Shown in pieces: positions 18,234-28,448 of a stretch of 33,453 bases of DNA (the stretch's first letter is position 1; the number at the start of each line of letters is the position of its first letter). The notes beneath the pieces are model-generated. The model saw only the letters and a list, made by a program, of their open reading frames with translations, ran no database searches and was not told the origin of the DNA. The translations under genes were made by a program, and so were the position numbers. Origin of the DNA: Sulfuricaulis sp. (GTDB lineage Bacteria > Pseudomonadota > Gammaproteobacteria > Acidiferrobacterales > Sulfurifustaceae); assembly GCA_030650525.1 (NCBI GenBank), contig JAUSDQ010000102.1, forward strand, positions 1 through 33,453, given 5' to 3'.

Positions 18234-18641
18234 ATGGCATACAGTGACAAGGTATTGGACCATTACGAGAATCCGCGCAACGTCGGCGCGTTCGACAAGA
18301 ACGATCCGAGCATCGGTACCGGCATGGTCGGCGCGCCCGCCTGCGGCGACGTCATGAAGCTGCAGATCAAGGTCAACGAACAGGGCGTCATCGAGGATGC
18401 CAAATTCAAGACCTACGGCTGCGGCAGCGCCATTGCCTCGAGCTCGCTGTTGACCGAGTGGGTCAAGGGCAAGACCCTCGAGGATGCCGCGAAAATCAAG
18501 AATACGCAGATCGCCCAGGAACTGGCGCTGCCGCCGGTGAAGATTCACTGTTCGGTGCTGGCGGAAGACGCCATCAAGGCCGCGGTCGCGGATTATCAGG
18601 CCAAGGCCGGCGGCAAGGTTTCCAAGGCCGACGCCGCTTGA
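18234..18641 (+). CDS. iscU: Fe-S cluster scaffold protein IscU
   Basis: IscU is the scaffold on which [2Fe-2S] and [4Fe-4S] clusters are built before HscA/HscB-assisted transfer. The 135-residue protein has the three cluster cysteines C37, C63 and C106 ([24 protein letters not shown]). The HscA-recognition motif LPPVK lies just before C106. The ATG has a strong AGGAGA ribosome-binding site. The C-terminal tail (about 120-135, [13 protein letters not shown]) is slightly longer than in Escherichia coli and low in complexity. It follows iscS after 36 bases. Confidence 0.98.
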   Translation: MAYSDKVLDHYENPRNVGAFDKNDPSIGTGMVGAPACGDVMKLQIKVNEQGVIEDAKFKTYGCGSAIASSSLLTEWVKGKTLEDAAKIKNTQIAQELALPPVKIHCSVLAEDAIKAAVADYQAKAGGKVSKADAA

Positions 18642-18679
18642 ACCGTTCCAGCAAGACAGGCACAGAGAGCGTAACCGAT

Positions 18680-19003
18680 ATGGCAATTACCATGACCCAG
18701 GCCGCCGCCGAGCGCGTGCGTAAATTTATTGAAAAGCGCGGCAAGGGCGAAGGCCTGCGCATCGGGGTACGGGCTTCGGGCTGTTCGGGCCAGGCGTATG
18801 TCATCGAGTACGCCGACAAGATCGAACCCGAAGATCGGGTTTACGAAAGTCACGGTGCGAAAGTGATTGTCGACGCGAAGAGCCTTATATATCTTGACGG
18901 CACCGAGCTGGATTACACCCGTGAAGGACTGAATGAAGGCTTCAGGTTCAACAACCCCAACGTCAAGGACAGTTGCGGCTGCGGCGAGAGCTTCAACATC
19001 TGA
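18680..19003 (+). CDS. iscA: A-type Fe-S carrier protein IscA
   Basis: IscA receives clusters from the scaffold and delivers them to apoproteins, notably [4Fe-4S] enzymes such as IspG. From the ATG at 18680 it has 107 residues, the same as the Escherichia coli protein. The three conserved cysteines are C35 (ASGCSGQAY), C99 and C101 ([11 protein letters not shown]). The open frame continues far upstream inside iscU, but that part is out of frame with iscU and is a shadow. The start chosen gives [17 protein letters not shown], the family N-terminus, with GAGAG upstream. Confidence 0.97.
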   Translation: MAITMTQAAAERVRKFIEKRGKGEGLRIGVRASGCSGQAYVIEYADKIEPEDRVYESHGAKVIVDAKSLIYLDGTELDYTREGLNEGFRFNNPNVKDSCGCGESFNI

Positions 19004-19022
19004 GACGGCGAGCGCCGCCGGT

Positions 19023-19562
19023 ATGCGCTCCGCTCCGGGTAAAAATCATTTTGAACTTTTCGGATTGCCGGTGACGTTCGATATCGATACCGGCGATCTG
19101 GCGGCGCGTTACCGTGAAGTACAGCGTCGCGTCCACCCGGACAAATTCGCCAACGCCTCGGATCAGGATCGCCGCTTATCTCTGCAAATGACGGCGCTGA
19201 TCAATGAGGCCTTTCAGACGCTGAAAGACCCCGTTCGGCGCGGCCGTTATCTCCTGAGTTTGCGCGGCATCGATCTCGGCGACGAAACCGATACCGCCAT
19301 GGATCCCGCGTTTCTCATGGAACAGATGGAGTTGCGCGAAAAACTCGATGAAGTGAGGCGGGTTGATAATCCGCAGACACATCTGGCGGAACTGGCGAAC
19401 CGGATCGAGCAGCGCCTGCAGGATGGGATTGAACAGTTTCGCCGCGCGCTGATGGAAGACACGCCGGAGACGAACAAAAAAGCCCGCAATGCGGTGCGGG
19501 AAATGCAGTTTCTGGAAAAGCTGCGCCGGGAAATCGACAACCTCGAAGAAGAACTGAACTAA
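19023..19562 (+). CDS. hscB: Co-chaperone HscB (J-type)
   Basis: HscB brings IscU to HscA and stimulates its ATPase. The 179-residue protein has an N-terminal J domain (FELFGLPVTFDID; HPDKF at 38-42) and a C-terminal helical domain that binds IscU (QMELREKLDEVRR, KLRREIDNLEEELN). The ATG at 19023 fits the family length of about 171-176; the frame opens earlier, but that part overlaps the end of iscA and is not family-like. It is separated from hscA by a 113-bp gap that carries a palindromic repeat, unusual inside this normally tight operon. Confidence 0.96.
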   Translation: MRSAPGKNHFELFGLPVTFDIDTGDLAARYREVQRRVHPDKFANASDQDRRLSLQMTALINEAFQTLKDPVRRGRYLLSLRGIDLGDETDTAMDPAFLMEQMELREKLDEVRRVDNPQTHLAELANRIEQRLQDGIEQFRRALMEDTPETNKKARNAVREMQFLEKLRREIDNLEEELN

Positions 19563-19585
19563 AGAGTATCTAGCAAAATGAAATG

Positions 19586-19660
19586 GACAGGATTCACAGG
19601 ATTAAGATTTATAGAGTAAGTAATCCTGTGAATCTGTTTTTTAATCCTGCGAATCCTGTC
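19586..19660. repeat. ACAGGATT palindromic repeat, copy 1
   Basis: GACAGGATTCACAGGATTA (19586-19604) pairs with TAATCCTGCGAATCCTGTC (19642-19660) with one mismatch. Between them lie a further TAATCCTGTG (19621-19630) and AT-rich sequence. It occupies most of the hscB-hscA gap and ends 15 bases before the hscA start. Related copies lie at 22174-22267 and 29621-29720. Confidence 0.85.
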
Positions 19661-19675
19661 TGATTTTTGATATCC

Positions 19676-21571
19676 ATGGCATTGTTTCAAATCAGCGAAC
19701 CGGGGCAAACCCCTGCGCCACACGCGCGCCGTTATGCGGTAGGCATCGACCTCGGTACCACGAACTCGCTCGTCGCCTGCGTGCGCAGCGGCGTGGCCGA
19801 AACGCTGCCGGATGAGCAGGGCCGCCATCTCCTGCCCTCCGTAGTGCGGTACCTGGCCGAGGGCGAGCCGATTGTCGGTCACGCCGCCATCGCGGTCGCG
19901 CATGAAGATCCGCTCAACACCATTGCCTCCGTCAAGCGGTTGATGGGGCGCGGCATCGAGGATGTGCGCAAGCTCGGCCAATCGCTGCCGTATGAATTTT
20001 CCCGCGGAGATTCGGCGATGCCCCGCATCCGCACCGCCGCCGGCGATCAAAGCCCGGTGGCCGTCTCCGCCGAAATCCTGAAAAAACTCAAACTTCGCGC
20101 CACGAAAACCTTGGGCGCGGATATCGCCGACGCGGTCATCACCGTGCCGGCTTATTTTGACGATGCCCAGCGTCAGGCGACCAAGGACGCGGCGCGGCTG
20201 GCCAGTCTCAACGTGTTGCGGCTACTGAACGAACCGACGGCCGCTGCCATCGCCTACGGACTCGATAAAAATCCCCAGGGCATCTATGCGGTTTACGACC
20301 TGGGTGGCGGGACGTTCGATATTTCGCTGCTGCGCTTGAATCGCGGGGTGTTCGAGGTGTTGGCGACGGCGGGCGATTCCGCGCTGGGCGGCGACGACAT
20401 GGATCACGCGATCGCCGAGTGGATCATGCGTGAAGCCGGTATCCAGGATGACGCCGACCACCGGCAGCTGCGCCGGCTGTTGCGCGACGCCCGCGCCGCC
20501 AAGGAAGCCTTGACGCAAACCGAGCGCACATCGCTTCATCTTCAGCGTGGTTATCAGGGCGCGTGGGAAAGCGTGCTGACGCGGGATCAGTTGAACGGGC
20601 TGATCGATCCGTTGATCGATCGCACGCTTCCGCCGTGTAAACGTGTGTTGCGCGACGCCGGAATCCGCGCCAATGACATCGATGGTGTCGTGTTGGTGGG
20701 CGGTGCGACACGTATTCCGCGTGTGCGCGAAAAAGTCTTGCAGTTCTTCGGGCGCGAGCCGCTGGCCGATATCGATCCGGACAAAGTGGTCGCCATTGGC
20801 GCGGCGTTGCAGGCGGATATTCTTGTGGGCAACAAGCGTGACGATGAAATGCTGTTACTCGACGTCATTCCGCTTTCGCTGGGGATAGAAATCATGGGTG
20901 GCATGGTGGAGAAGATCATCCCGCGCAATACCACGATCCCCATTGCCAAGGGTCAGGATTTCACCACCTTCAAGGACGGCCAGACGGCGTTGCTCATCCA
21001 TGTCGTGCAGGGTGAACGCGAGCTGGTCGCGGATTGCCGGTCACTGGCGCGCTTCGAGCTCCACGGCATCCCGCCCATGGTGGCCGGCGCGGCGCGCATT
21101 CGTGTGTCATTCCAGATTGACGCCGATGGTCTGCTCGGCGTATCGGCCAAAGAGCTGACCAAAGGGGTGGAAAGCAGTGTGGTGGTAAAACCGTCCTATG
21201 GCCTGACGGATAATGAAATCGAACGCATGTTGCGCGAATCGATCGCGTATGCCCGCGAGGACGAGCAGGCGCGCTCACTGCGCGAGCAGCAGGTCGGTGC
21301 CGATCGACTGATCGAAGCCGTGCAAGCGGCGCTGGCCGCGGACGGGACGTTGCTTGACACGGCCGAGCGTACTGAAATCGATCGTGCGCTGGAAAACCTC
21401 AAAGCCGCGCGCGCAGGGAACGAAGCGGCCCGCATCAAGCAGGCCGTCAAGGCGCTCGACGCCGCGACGCAGGCGTTTGCCGGGCGACGCATGGATGCGA
21501 ATATTCGCAAGGCGCTGGCGGGACACAAAGTCGATGAGTTCAGTGTGTCACCGGATAAAACCCCGTCATGA
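19676..21571 (+). CDS. hscA: Hsp70-type chaperone HscA
   Basis: HscA is the specialised Hsp70 that binds the LPPVK motif of IscU and drives cluster release with ATP. From the ATG at 19676 it has 631 residues. The start [20 protein letters not shown] matches the HscA N-terminal extension, so it is preferred to the TTG nine bases earlier. ATPase motifs are [40 protein letters not shown] and [12 protein letters not shown]. The substrate-binding part includes [20 protein letters not shown]. The C-terminus is helical lid sequence ending near HKVDEF. Its last codon overlaps the fdx start by four bases. Confidence 0.97.
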   Translation: MALFQISEPGQTPAPHARRYAVGIDLGTTNSLVACVRSGVAETLPDEQGRHLLPSVVRYLAEGEPIVGHAAIAVAHEDPLNTIASVKRLMGRGIEDVRKLGQSLPYEFSRGDSAMPRIRTAAGDQSPVAVSAEILKKLKLRATKTLGADIADAVITVPAYFDDAQRQATKDAARLASLNVLRLLNEPTAAAIAYGLDKNPQGIYAVYDLGGGTFDISLLRLNRGVFEVLATAGDSALGGDDMDHAIAEWIMREAGIQDDADHRQLRRLLRDARAAKEALTQTERTSLHLQRGYQGAWESVLTRDQLNGLIDPLIDRTLPPCKRVLRDAGIRANDIDGVVLVGGATRIPRVREKVLQFFGREPLADIDPDKVVAIGAALQADILVGNKRDDEMLLLDVIPLSLGIEIMGGMVEKIIPRNTTIPIAKGQDFTTFKDGQTALLIHVVQGERELVADCRSLARFELHGIPPMVAGAARIRVSFQIDADGLLGVSAKELTKGVESSVVVKPSYGLTDNEIERMLRESIAYAREDEQARSLREQQVGADRLIEAVQAALAADGTLLDTAERTEIDRALENLKAARAGNEAARIKQAVKALDAATQAFAGRRMDANIRKALAGHKVDEFSVSPDKTPS

Positions 21572-21906
21572 CGCGCCTGACATTTTTGCCGCATCCGCAG
21601 ATTTGTCCGGGAGGGAAAACTATCGAGGTGGAGCCGGGCATCAGTATCTGCGACGCCGCGCTCAACGCCGGTATCCCGATCGAGCACGCCTGTGAAAAAT
21701 CCTGCGCGTGTACCACTTGCCATGTGGTGGTGCGCGCGGGGTTCAACAGTCTGGAGACCGCCGAAGAAAAGGAAGAAGACCTGCTCGACAAGGCCTGGGG
21801 GCTGGAGCCCGAGTCGCGCCTTTCCTGTCAGGCCAAGGTGGGAAACCAGGACCTGGTTGTCGAGATACCGAAATACACCATCAATCTTGTTTCCGAGCAA
21901 CACTGA
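21568..21906 (+). CDS. fdx: ISC-type [2Fe-2S] ferredoxin
   Basis: This 112-residue adrenodoxin-like ferredoxin supplies electrons for cluster assembly on IscU. The ligands are in [15 protein letters not shown] (pattern C-x5-C-x2-C) and the distal LSCQAKV. An additional cysteine sits within the first loop, as in the Escherichia coli Fdx. The acidic stretch [20 protein letters not shown] is the typical partner-binding helix. Translation is probably coupled to hscA through the ATGA overlap. Confidence 0.97.
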   Translation: MTRLTFLPHPQICPGGKTIEVEPGISICDAALNAGIPIEHACEKSCACTTCHVVVRAGFNSLETAEEKEEDLLDKAWGLEPESRLSCQAKVGNQDLVVEIPKYTINLVSEQH

Positions 21907-21916
21907 GGAGCCACCC

Positions 21917-22120
21917 ATGGGGCTGAAATGGACCGATACCCGGGAAATCGCGATCGAGTTGAGCGAGCAGCACCCGGACGTCAACCCGATGTCCGTGCGC
22001 TTTACCGACCTGCACCGCTGGGTCATGGGGTTGCCGGATTTCGACGATAAGCCCGAACACTCCGGGGAAAAAATCCTTGAGGCCATCCAGATGGCCTGGA
22101 TGGAGGAACACGGGGATTGA
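21917..22120 (+). CDS. iscX: Fe-S assembly protein IscX
   Basis: IscX is a small acidic protein that binds IscS and can bind iron; it tunes the rate of cluster synthesis. The 67-residue protein starts MGLKWTDTREIAIELSEQHP and contains VRFTDLHRWVMGLPDF and ILEAIQMAWMEE, all family hallmarks, and is of normal length. GAGGAG lies at ideal distance before the ATG. It closes the isc operon. In many gammaproteobacteria ndk follows; here a 360-bp gap with a repeat follows instead. Confidence 0.96.
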   Translation: MGLKWTDTREIAIELSEQHPDVNPMSVRFTDLHRWVMGLPDFDDKPEHSGEKILEAIQMAWMEEHGD

Positions 22121-22173
22121 GGGCAGAGAGGCGCCGTTACGGTTCTCCTTAGAGCCTCCAACAGAATGAAATA

Positions 22174-22267
22174 GACAGGATTAACAGGATTTTTCAGGAT
22201 TTACAGGATTAAAGATTTTAGAGTCAAGAAATCCTGTTAATCCTGTTTTAATCCTGTAAATCCTGTC
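22174..22267. repeat. ACAGGATT palindromic repeat, copy 2, with downstream T-tract
   Basis: Four direct ACAGGATT-like units (22175-22210) are followed by AT-rich sequence and inverted AATCCTGT units (22230-22267). The element could fold into a long hairpin and is followed by a T-rich run (22271-22283), so it may also terminate the isc transcript. It lies in the 360-bp gap 22121-22480 together with the dyad at 22309-22327; nothing else was recognised there. Confidence 0.85.
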
Positions 22268-22306
22268 TAATTTTTTCTTTTTTTGGGCCCTAGGGTATAG
22301 CTTCAT

Positions 22307-22335
22307 TTGTCTGACCAGCGGTCAGACGCTACACT
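22307..22335 (+). promoter_or_regulatory. Possible rlmN promoter with a dyad operator in the spacer
   Basis: GTCTGACC (22309-22316) and GGTCAGAC (22320-22327) are a perfect 8-bp inverted repeat around AGC. It lies between a possible -35 TTGTCT (22307-22312) and a possible -10 TACACT (22330-22335) spaced by 17 bases. The hexamers are mediocre (four of six each). An operator within a promoter, or simply an RNA hairpin, would both fit. Confidence 0.4.
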
Positions 22336-22480
22336 ATACGTCCAGGACGGATGTAAAAGTCCCTTTTTTTCCATAGTTTGCGCGATTCTTTTTGTGAACC
22401 ACCGGAGATGGCATGACCGCTGTACGATTCCTGTCGCTGATGAGACCCGACACGGCCGCACGTCCCTGCTGAGATTTACC

Positions 22481-23581
22481 TTGTCCACGGCCGAAAAAAC
22501 CAATTTGCTGAACCTGGATCGCGAAGCGATGCAGGCGTTTTTTATTGGCATCGGCGACAAGCCGTTTCGGGCCACCCAGGTCGTTCAGTGGATTCACCAG
22601 TATGGCGTGGATAATTTCGATGCCATGACCAATCTGAGCAAGGAATTGCGCGCGCGCCTGAAGGATGTCGCCGAGATCCGTCCACCGGAAATCGTACAGG
22701 ACCAGGTTGCGGCGGACGGCACGCGCAAATGGTTGCTACGGCTCGATGATGGAAACTGCATCGAGACGGTGTTCATCCCCGAGGCAGAGCGGGGCACGCT
22801 ATGTGTGTCGTCACAGGTGGGTTGCACCCTGAATTGCTCGTTCTGTTCCACGGGACATCAGGGATTCAATCGCAGCCTGACCGTGGCCGAAATCATCGCG
22901 CAATTGCTGGTGGCCAACCGTGCCCTGGGCCGCGATCCGAAGGCCGAGCGCATCGTAACCAATGTCGTGCTCATGGGCATGGGCGAACCATTGCTGAATT
23001 TCGACAACGTGGTCTCCGCCATACGCCTCATGCTCGACGATTACGCCTACGGGTTGTCGCGCCGGCGCGTGACGCTCTCCACGGCCGGCGTGGTGCCGAT
23101 CATGGATCGCCTGCGTGCGGAGTGTCCGGTGAGTCTGGCGGTATCGTTACATGCCACGAACGACCGGCTGCGCGATGAGCTTGTACCCCTTAACCGCAAG
23201 TATCCGATTCATGAGTTGCTCGAGGCCTGCCGCCGCTACTGCGTCGATTCGCCACGCACCCGCGTGACGTTTGAATATGTCATGCTCGATGGGGTGAACG
23301 ACAGCGTTGACCAGGCGCATGAACTGGTCCGGCTGCTCAGCACGGTACCGTCCAAGGTGAACCTGATTCCTTTCAATCCGTTTCCGCAGACTCAATATCA
23401 GCGCTCATCCCAGGAAGCCATCGACCGGTTTCGGGACGTGCTGATTGCCGCCGGGCTCACGACGATTACCCGCAAAACCCGCGGCGATGATATTGACGCC
23501 GCTTGCGGACAGCTCGCCGGACGGGTGCAGGACCGCACGCGCCGCCGTCAACGCCTGATGGCGCGGACGATTCAGCCATGA
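22481..23581 (+). CDS. rlmN: Dual-specificity rRNA/tRNA adenine-C2 methyltransferase RlmN
   Basis: RlmN is a radical-SAM enzyme that methylates A2503 of 23S rRNA and A37 of some tRNAs. The cluster motif CxxxCxxC is [11 protein letters not shown] (C115, C119, C122 when counted from 22481). Other hallmarks are [43 protein letters not shown] and [12 protein letters not shown], which contains the conserved C-terminal cysteine. The start is uncertain: no ATG lies ahead of the conserved region. TTG at 22481 gives 366 residues ([17 protein letters not shown]); GTG at 22394 would give 395. The first is closer to the family's usual N-terminus. It overlaps pilF by four bases. Confidence 0.93.
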   Translation: MSTAEKTNLLNLDREAMQAFFIGIGDKPFRATQVVQWIHQYGVDNFDAMTNLSKELRARLKDVAEIRPPEIVQDQVAADGTRKWLLRLDDGNCIETVFIPEAERGTLCVSSQVGCTLNCSFCSTGHQGFNRSLTVAEIIAQLLVANRALGRDPKAERIVTNVVLMGMGEPLLNFDNVVSAIRLMLDDYAYGLSRRRVTLSTAGVVPIMDRLRAECPVSLAVSLHATNDRLRDELVPLNRKYPIHELLEACRRYCVDSPRTRVTFEYVMLDGVNDSVDQAHELVRLLSTVPSKVNLIPFNPFPQTQYQRSSQEAIDRFRDVLIAAGLTTITRKTRGDDIDAACGQLAGRVQDRTRRRQRLMARTIQP

Positions 23582-24348
23582 ACATCGGTTTGCTCAAGCT
23601 GATCCCGTTGCTCCTGGTCGTGACGGTGGCCGGATGTGCCTCGTCCGCGAAGCGCGAGGCGCAACAGGAGAAAAAGGAAAAAATAACCGAGACGCATGTC
23701 ATGCTCGGCGCCGGTTATCTGCAACGCGGCCAGTTGGACGTTGCCAAGCAAGAACTGGAAAAGGCGCTCAAGCAGTCTCCGAAAAATTCGCAGGCCAATA
23801 ACATCATGGCGGTGCTGCAATGGCGCCTGAAGGATTACTCCGAAGCGGAGCGGTTTTTCCGCCAGGCCATCGCCAGCGATGGGAAAAACCCCTCAGCGCT
23901 GCACAATTACGGCGCTTTCCTGTGCGATCGCGGGAAGCTGGACGAAGGCGTCCGGCATTTAGACGTGGCCGCGGGTAATGCGCTCTATCCCTATACCGCG
24001 GAAGTCAATTTGAACGCCGGCATTTGCCTGATGAAAAAACCTTCGCCGGCGGTTGCCGAGAAATATTTACGCGAGGCGCTGAAGATCAATCCGAAGCTTC
24101 CCGGGGCGCTTTTTCACATGGCAAAATTGAGTTTAGATTCCGGCCAGAGCCTGCCCGCCCGAGGCTTCATCGAGCGTTATTTCCAATCGAGCGAGGACAC
24201 GCCGGAAGCCCTGTTGCTGGCCGTGAAGATCGAGCACGCGCTACGCGACAAGAATGCCAAAGCCAGTTATGCGCTACGGTTGCGCACTAAATTTCCCACC
24301 TCGCCCGAAGCTGGACAATTGCACACCGCGACCGGGATGAAGAAATAG
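23578..24348 (+). CDS. pilF: Type IV pilus biogenesis lipoprotein PilF (TPR)
   Basis: PilF (PilW in other nomenclature) is the outer-membrane pilotin needed for assembly of the PilQ secretin. The 256-residue protein has a lipoprotein signal with lipobox VAGC (lipidated C20). TPR repeats follow (about 40-250), for example [36 protein letters not shown] and [18 protein letters not shown]. The start overlaps the rlmN stop (ATGA), so coupling is likely. Its position between rlmN and rodZ is typical for gammaproteobacteria. It implies that the organism makes type IV pili. Confidence 0.93.
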   Translation: MNIGLLKLIPLLLVVTVAGCASSAKREAQQEKKEKITETHVMLGAGYLQRGQLDVAKQELEKALKQSPKNSQANNIMAVLQWRLKDYSEAERFFRQAIASDGKNPSALHNYGAFLCDRGKLDEGVRHLDVAAGNALYPYTAEVNLNAGICLMKKPSPAVAEKYLREALKINPKLPGALFHMAKLSLDSGQSLPARGFIERYFQSSEDTPEALLLAVKIEHALRDKNAKASYALRLRTKFPTSPEAGQLHTATGMKK

Positions 24349-24351
24349 GTT

Positions 24352-25389
24352 ATGGAAAATACCAATCCGTCCGCACCTGATATTAACGCGGTTCCAGCCG
24401 GGCCGGGTCGCTTGCTGCAGCAGGCGCGCAAGGATTTGCGCCTGGCACCGGAGGACGTGGCGCAGATGCTGCATTTGTCGTCGAAACAGATCACGGCGCT
24501 TGAAAAGGATGATTATAACAATCTGCCGGGGCCTACTTACGTACGCGGTTATCTGCGCAGCTATGCGCAGTTGCTCGGGTTGTCGCCTGAGAAGATCCTT
24601 GAATCTTACGGCAGCCTCTCGACCCCCGTTAAGCCGATGGCGCTTCCTAAATCAGCGCCGCCGCCGCAGATTACGAGCAGCGACCGATTGATCAAAGTGG
24701 CGACCGTGGGCGTGGTCGCGATTGTATTGGGACTGGTTTATCTCTGGTGGCGCAGTGACGAAGAACCTCCGGAACAAGCAAGTTCGTCGCCTGCCGCCAT
24801 CGGTCAGACGTCCATGGATGAATCGGAACGCGCGCGCGCGAATGCTTCTATTTCCGCCACCCAAGGTGACAGCGTGATAACGTCGGCGTTGAACCAGCCG
24901 CCCGCCCGCGCCGTGGTCGAACCGATGCTGACCCCGAATGTCGCCGCCGCTCCCGCGCCGCCTCCGGCGGTCAAGGCGGGTTTGGCGAATGATCAGGTGA
25001 CGGTGTCGGGCAAGATAGCGAACGTGCCGCCGGGCCAGTCGCCGAAGCAGGCCAGTACCGCCGCTTCAGCACCGGCCGACCGTGCGCTGACACGCAAGCG
25101 CGAGGCGGCGGATATTCCGCCCGGGGTAGCGCGGTCACGGCTGGTGCTCCATGCCACGCAGGAGTCGTGGGCGGACGTGCGTGACGCCCGTGACAACAAG
25201 CTACTTTATGAAAATGTGCCGGCGGGGCGCAGTATTTCCATCGAGGGGGTGGCGCCTTTCAGTGTTTTTCTCGGCAATGCCGATGGGGTCCGGATAGAAT
25301 TTAATGGACAGAATTTCGATGTCAGCCGGCACCGGCGCGGCCAAGTGGCGCGCTTTACGCTCGGCGAAAATCCAGCGGTGAATAATTGA
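24352..25389 (+). CDS. rodZ: Cell-shape protein RodZ-like (HTH, transmembrane, DUF4115)
   Basis: RodZ links MreB filaments to the cell-wall elongation machinery. The 345-residue protein has an N-terminal cytoplasmic helix-turn-helix domain ([36 protein letters not shown]). A single transmembrane segment follows (about 113-132, [18 protein letters not shown]), then a long Ala/Pro-rich linker, then a periplasmic DUF4115 domain (about 262-345, [19 protein letters not shown]). The linker is of low complexity, as usual. The stop shares one base with the ispG start. Function by homology is good, though the level of similarity to characterised RodZ cannot be measured here. Confidence 0.9.
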   Translation: MENTNPSAPDINAVPAGPGRLLQQARKDLRLAPEDVAQMLHLSSKQITALEKDDYNNLPGPTYVRGYLRSYAQLLGLSPEKILESYGSLSTPVKPMALPKSAPPPQITSSDRLIKVATVGVVAIVLGLVYLWWRSDEEPPEQASSSPAAIGQTSMDESERARANASISATQGDSVITSALNQPPARAVVEPMLTPNVAAAPAPPPAVKAGLANDQVTVSGKIANVPPGQSPKQASTAASAPADRALTRKREAADIPPGVARSRLVLHATQESWADVRDARDNKLLYENVPAGRSISIEGVAPFSVFLGNADGVRIEFNGQNFDVSRHRRGQVARFTLGENPAVNN

Positions 25390-26522
25390 TGTTTTGCGAG
25401 AATCCCATCAAACGGCGCGTGAGTCGCCGGATCATGGTCGGTAAAGTCGCCGTCGGCGGCGATGCGCCCGTCAGCGTGCAGAGCATGACCAACACCGAGA
25501 CCACGGACGTGGCGGCCACCGTGGCCCAGATACAGGCGCTGGAAAACGCCGGCGCTGACATTGTGCGTGTGTCGGTACCGACCCTGGAGGCGGCCGAGGC
25601 CTTTGGAAAAATCAAGCAACAGGTCTCCCTACCGCTGGTAACGGACATTCACTTCGACTACAAGATCGCGTTGCGTGTCGCTGAACTGGGCGCCGATTGC
25701 CTGCGCATAAACCCGGGCAACATTGGGCGCGAGGACCGCGTGCGTGCTGTCGTTGAAGCGGCACGCGATCGCGGCATTTCGATCCGCATCGGTGTGAACG
25801 CCGGATCGCTGGAAAAGGATTTGCAGAAGAAATACGGTGAGCCCTCGCCGGAGGCGCTGGTAGAGTCCGCGCTGCGCCATATCGACATACTCAACAAGCT
25901 CGACTTTCAGGATTTCAAGGTGAGCGTCAAGGCCTCGGACGTATTCATGGCCGTGGCGGCGTACCGCCAGCTCGCCAAGCTGATCGATCAACCGCTGCAT
26001 CTCGGTATCACCGAGGCAGGTAGCTTACGCTCCGGCGCAGTGAAGTCGGCGATTGGTTTGGGGATGCTGCTGGCGGAAGGGATCGGCGATACCATTCGCG
26101 TTTCACTGGCGGCCGATCCGGTGGAAGAAGTGCGGGTGGGTTTCGATATTTTGAAAGCGCTGCACGTCCGCAGTAAAGGCATCAACCTGATCGCCTGTCC
26201 GTCCTGCTCGCGTCAGGAATTCAACGTCATCGCCACGGTGAATGCCTTGGAACAGCGCCTCGAAGATATCAAAGAGCCTCTCGATGTTGCCGTGATCGGT
26301 TGCTGCGTCAATGGTCCGGGCGAGGCCAAGGCGGCGCACGTCGGGCTGGCGGGCGGTAACCCGAGCCTGCTATATATCAACGGCAAGCCGGATCATAAGG
26401 TGAGTAACGAGCAGCTGGCCGATGAGATCGAGCGCGTGGTTCGCGGGGAATTGCAGCGGCGCCGGGAGCAGGGCGAGACACCGCCGGGAAAAAAAGTTTT
26501 TCCCATCAAGCAGACCGGCTGA
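25389..26522 (+). CDS. ispG: 4-hydroxy-3-methylbut-2-en-1-yl diphosphate synthase
   Basis: IspG carries out the sixth step of the MEP isoprenoid pathway, reducing MEcPP to HMBPP with a [4Fe-4S] cluster and electrons from ferredoxin or flavodoxin. The 377-residue protein has an N-terminal TIM barrel ([40 protein letters not shown]) and the C-terminal cluster domain with C270, C273 and C305 in [10 protein letters not shown] and [11 protein letters not shown]. The ATG at 25389 overlaps the rodZ stop (TGATG). The C-terminal end is basic ([13 protein letters not shown]). Its cluster probably comes from the Isc system encoded just upstream. Confidence 0.97.
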   Translation: MFCENPIKRRVSRRIMVGKVAVGGDAPVSVQSMTNTETTDVAATVAQIQALENAGADIVRVSVPTLEAAEAFGKIKQQVSLPLVTDIHFDYKIALRVAELGADCLRINPGNIGREDRVRAVVEAARDRGISIRIGVNAGSLEKDLQKKYGEPSPEALVESALRHIDILNKLDFQDFKVSVKASDVFMAVAAYRQLAKLIDQPLHLGITEAGSLRSGAVKSAIGLGMLLAEGIGDTIRVSLAADPVEEVRVGFDILKALHVRSKGINLIACPSCSRQEFNVIATVNALEQRLEDIKEPLDVAVIGCCVNGPGEAKAAHVGLAGGNPSLLYINGKPDHKVSNEQLADEIERVVRGELQRRREQGETPPGKKVFPIKQTG

Positions 26523-26532
26523 GGACACTCCA

Positions 26533-27813
26533 GTGAGCAAGGCCATACAGGCCGTACGGGGCATGAATGACCTGCTGCCGGATACCGTGGAGCGTTGGCA
26601 ACGGATCGAAGCGATCGCGCGCGATGTGCTGCACGCCTACGGCTATCGCGAGATCCGCCTGCCGATTGTGGAAAAGTCCGAGCTGTTCGCGCGTTCCATC
26701 GGCAGCCTGACCGATATTGTCGAGAAAGAGATGTACAGTTTCGAGGACCGTAGCGGCGACAATCTCACCTTGCGGCCTGAAGGCACGGCCGGTTGTGTCC
26801 GCGCCGGCATCGAAAACGGTTTTCTGCACAACCAGATCCAGCGTCTGTGGTACGCCGGCCCCATGTTCCGCCATGAACGTCCGCAGAAAGGCCGCTATCG
26901 GCAATTCCACCAGATGGGTGTCGAGGCCTTCGGCATTGACACCCCCGATATCGACGCTGAACTGATCTTCCTGTGCGCGCGCCTATGGCGCGCATTGGGT
27001 CTCGAGGGGCTCGGCTTGCAGCTCAATTCGCTCGGCACCCCCGAGTCTCGTGCCGTGTACCGGCGCGAGCTGATGCGCTATCTGGAGACGCAACGCGGCA
27101 ATCTGGATGAAGACAGCCTGCGGCGGATGGACAAGAATCCGCTGCGCATCCTCGACAGCAAGAATCCCGCCATGCAGGAGGTTATCGCCAAGGCCCCGAG
27201 CCTGTTTGACCATCTGGATGACGCCGCGCGCGCACATTTTGAAAAACTCGGCGAATACCTCGGTCAGGCGGGCATCGCCTTTACCGTCAACCCGCGGCTG
27301 GTGCGCGGGCTCGACTACTACACCCGCACTGTGTTCGAATGGACCACGGACCGGCTCGGCGCCCAGTCGACAGTCTGTGCCGGCGGCCGGTATGATGGCC
27401 TGGTGGAACAGCTGGGCGGCAAGCCGGCGCCGGCCGCCGGTTTTGCCTTGGGCATGGAACGCCTGGCCGAATTGCTGGCGCACCAAGATCTAGGGGCGCA
27501 ACCAGCGCGGCCGCAAATATATCTGGTGCTGCTGGGCGCGAGCGCTGAGCAACAGGGGCTGGTTCTTGCCGAGCGCCTGCGTGACGCCGGTCTGCGCATT
27601 GAATGTAATTGCGGGGGCGGCGGTCTGAAGGCGCAACTCAAACGCGCGGATCGCAGCGGCGCGCACCATGCGCTGCTCCTCGGCGAGGAAGAAGTCCGGA
27701 ATAATTCGGTTACCGTGAAGAACTTACGAGACAGTGAAACGCAAACACAAGTGGCACAGAACGCATTAATCGATTTTCTGAAAAAAATGACTGAAAGGGG
27801 AGAGCAGCCTTGA
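26533..27813 (+). CDS. hisS: Histidyl-tRNA synthetase
   Basis: HisS charges tRNA-His. The class II catalytic core includes [19 protein letters not shown], motif 2 ([20 protein letters not shown]) and the histidine-specific [13 protein letters not shown]. The C-terminal anticodon-binding domain (from about residue 330) ends near [10 protein letters not shown]. The start is GTG at 26533 with GAGG upstream, giving 426 residues and [11 protein letters not shown], the family N-terminus; the longer open frame overlaps ispG. The final codons overlap the yfgM start by four bases. Identification is secure. Confidence 0.97.
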   Translation: MSKAIQAVRGMNDLLPDTVERWQRIEAIARDVLHAYGYREIRLPIVEKSELFARSIGSLTDIVEKEMYSFEDRSGDNLTLRPEGTAGCVRAGIENGFLHNQIQRLWYAGPMFRHERPQKGRYRQFHQMGVEAFGIDTPDIDAELIFLCARLWRALGLEGLGLQLNSLGTPESRAVYRRELMRYLETQRGNLDEDSLRRMDKNPLRILDSKNPAMQEVIAKAPSLFDHLDDAARAHFEKLGEYLGQAGIAFTVNPRLVRGLDYYTRTVFEWTTDRLGAQSTVCAGGRYDGLVEQLGGKPAPAAGFALGMERLAELLAHQDLGAQPARPQIYLVLLGASAEQQGLVLAERLRDAGLRIECNCGGGGLKAQLKRADRSGAHHALLLGEEEVRNNSVTVKNLRDSETQTQVAQNALIDFLKKMTERGEQP

Positions 27814-28448
27814 GCGCTTACGCTGACCAGGAAGAGCTGGATAAACTTAAAGATTGGTGGAAAAACTATGGGCCCGCCTTGATAGCCGGCGTGCTGTTGG
27901 GCGCGGCCATTCTGGTCGGCGTGCGTTATTGGACCCAGCATAAAGAGCAGGGTCGCCAGGCCGCGTCAGTGATTTATGAGCAGATGCTGCAAAGTTATCG
28001 CGCCAACAAACGGGACCTCGTGCGCTATTCCGGTGAGTCGCTGATTAACGATCATGCTTCGACACCCTATGCCGGGATGGCGGCGCTGATCCTGGCCCGG
28101 ATGGACTTCGATTCAGGTGACATGGCCGCGGCGCGCAAGCGTCTGCAGTGGGCGGTGGAAAATGCCGATGACACGGCAACGGTTCACGCCGCGCGTCTGC
28201 GACTGGCGCGGCTTTATTTGTCCGGCGGAGAAAAGGACGCCGCGCTGGCCTTGCTCGATGTCCAAGACCAAGCGGGGTTCAAGACCGAATATGAGGAACT
28301 GAAAGGCGACATCTATGCCGCGCAAGGGAAAAACCAGGAGGCACGCGCGGCTTTTGGTGAGGCGCTTAAACGCTTGCCGGCGGGTTCGCCCTATGCCCCG
28401 GTACTGAACATGAAGCTTGACGATCTGGGACCGGAGCAGAAGCCGTGA
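27810..28448 (+). CDS. yfgM: YfgM-like membrane-anchored periplasmic TPR protein
   Basis: YfgM is an inner-membrane protein that works with PpiD next to SecYEG and assists folding of exported proteins. The 212-residue protein has a short cytoplasmic N-terminus ([18 protein letters not shown]), one transmembrane segment (about 23-41, [19 protein letters not shown]) and a periplasmic TPR-like region. The start is a TTG at 27810 overlapping the hisS stop and preceded by GGGGAGAG, a strong ribosome-binding site that supports the unusual start. The position between hisS and bamB is the conserved one. Confidence 0.93.
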   Translation: MSAYADQEELDKLKDWWKNYGPALIAGVLLGAAILVGVRYWTQHKEQGRQAASVIYEQMLQSYRANKRDLVRYSGESLINDHASTPYAGMAALILARMDFDSGDMAAARKRLQWAVENADDTATVHAARLRLARLYLSGGEKDAALALLDVQDQAGFKTEYEELKGDIYAAQGKNQEARAAFGEALKRLPAGSPYAPVLNMKLDDLGPEQKP

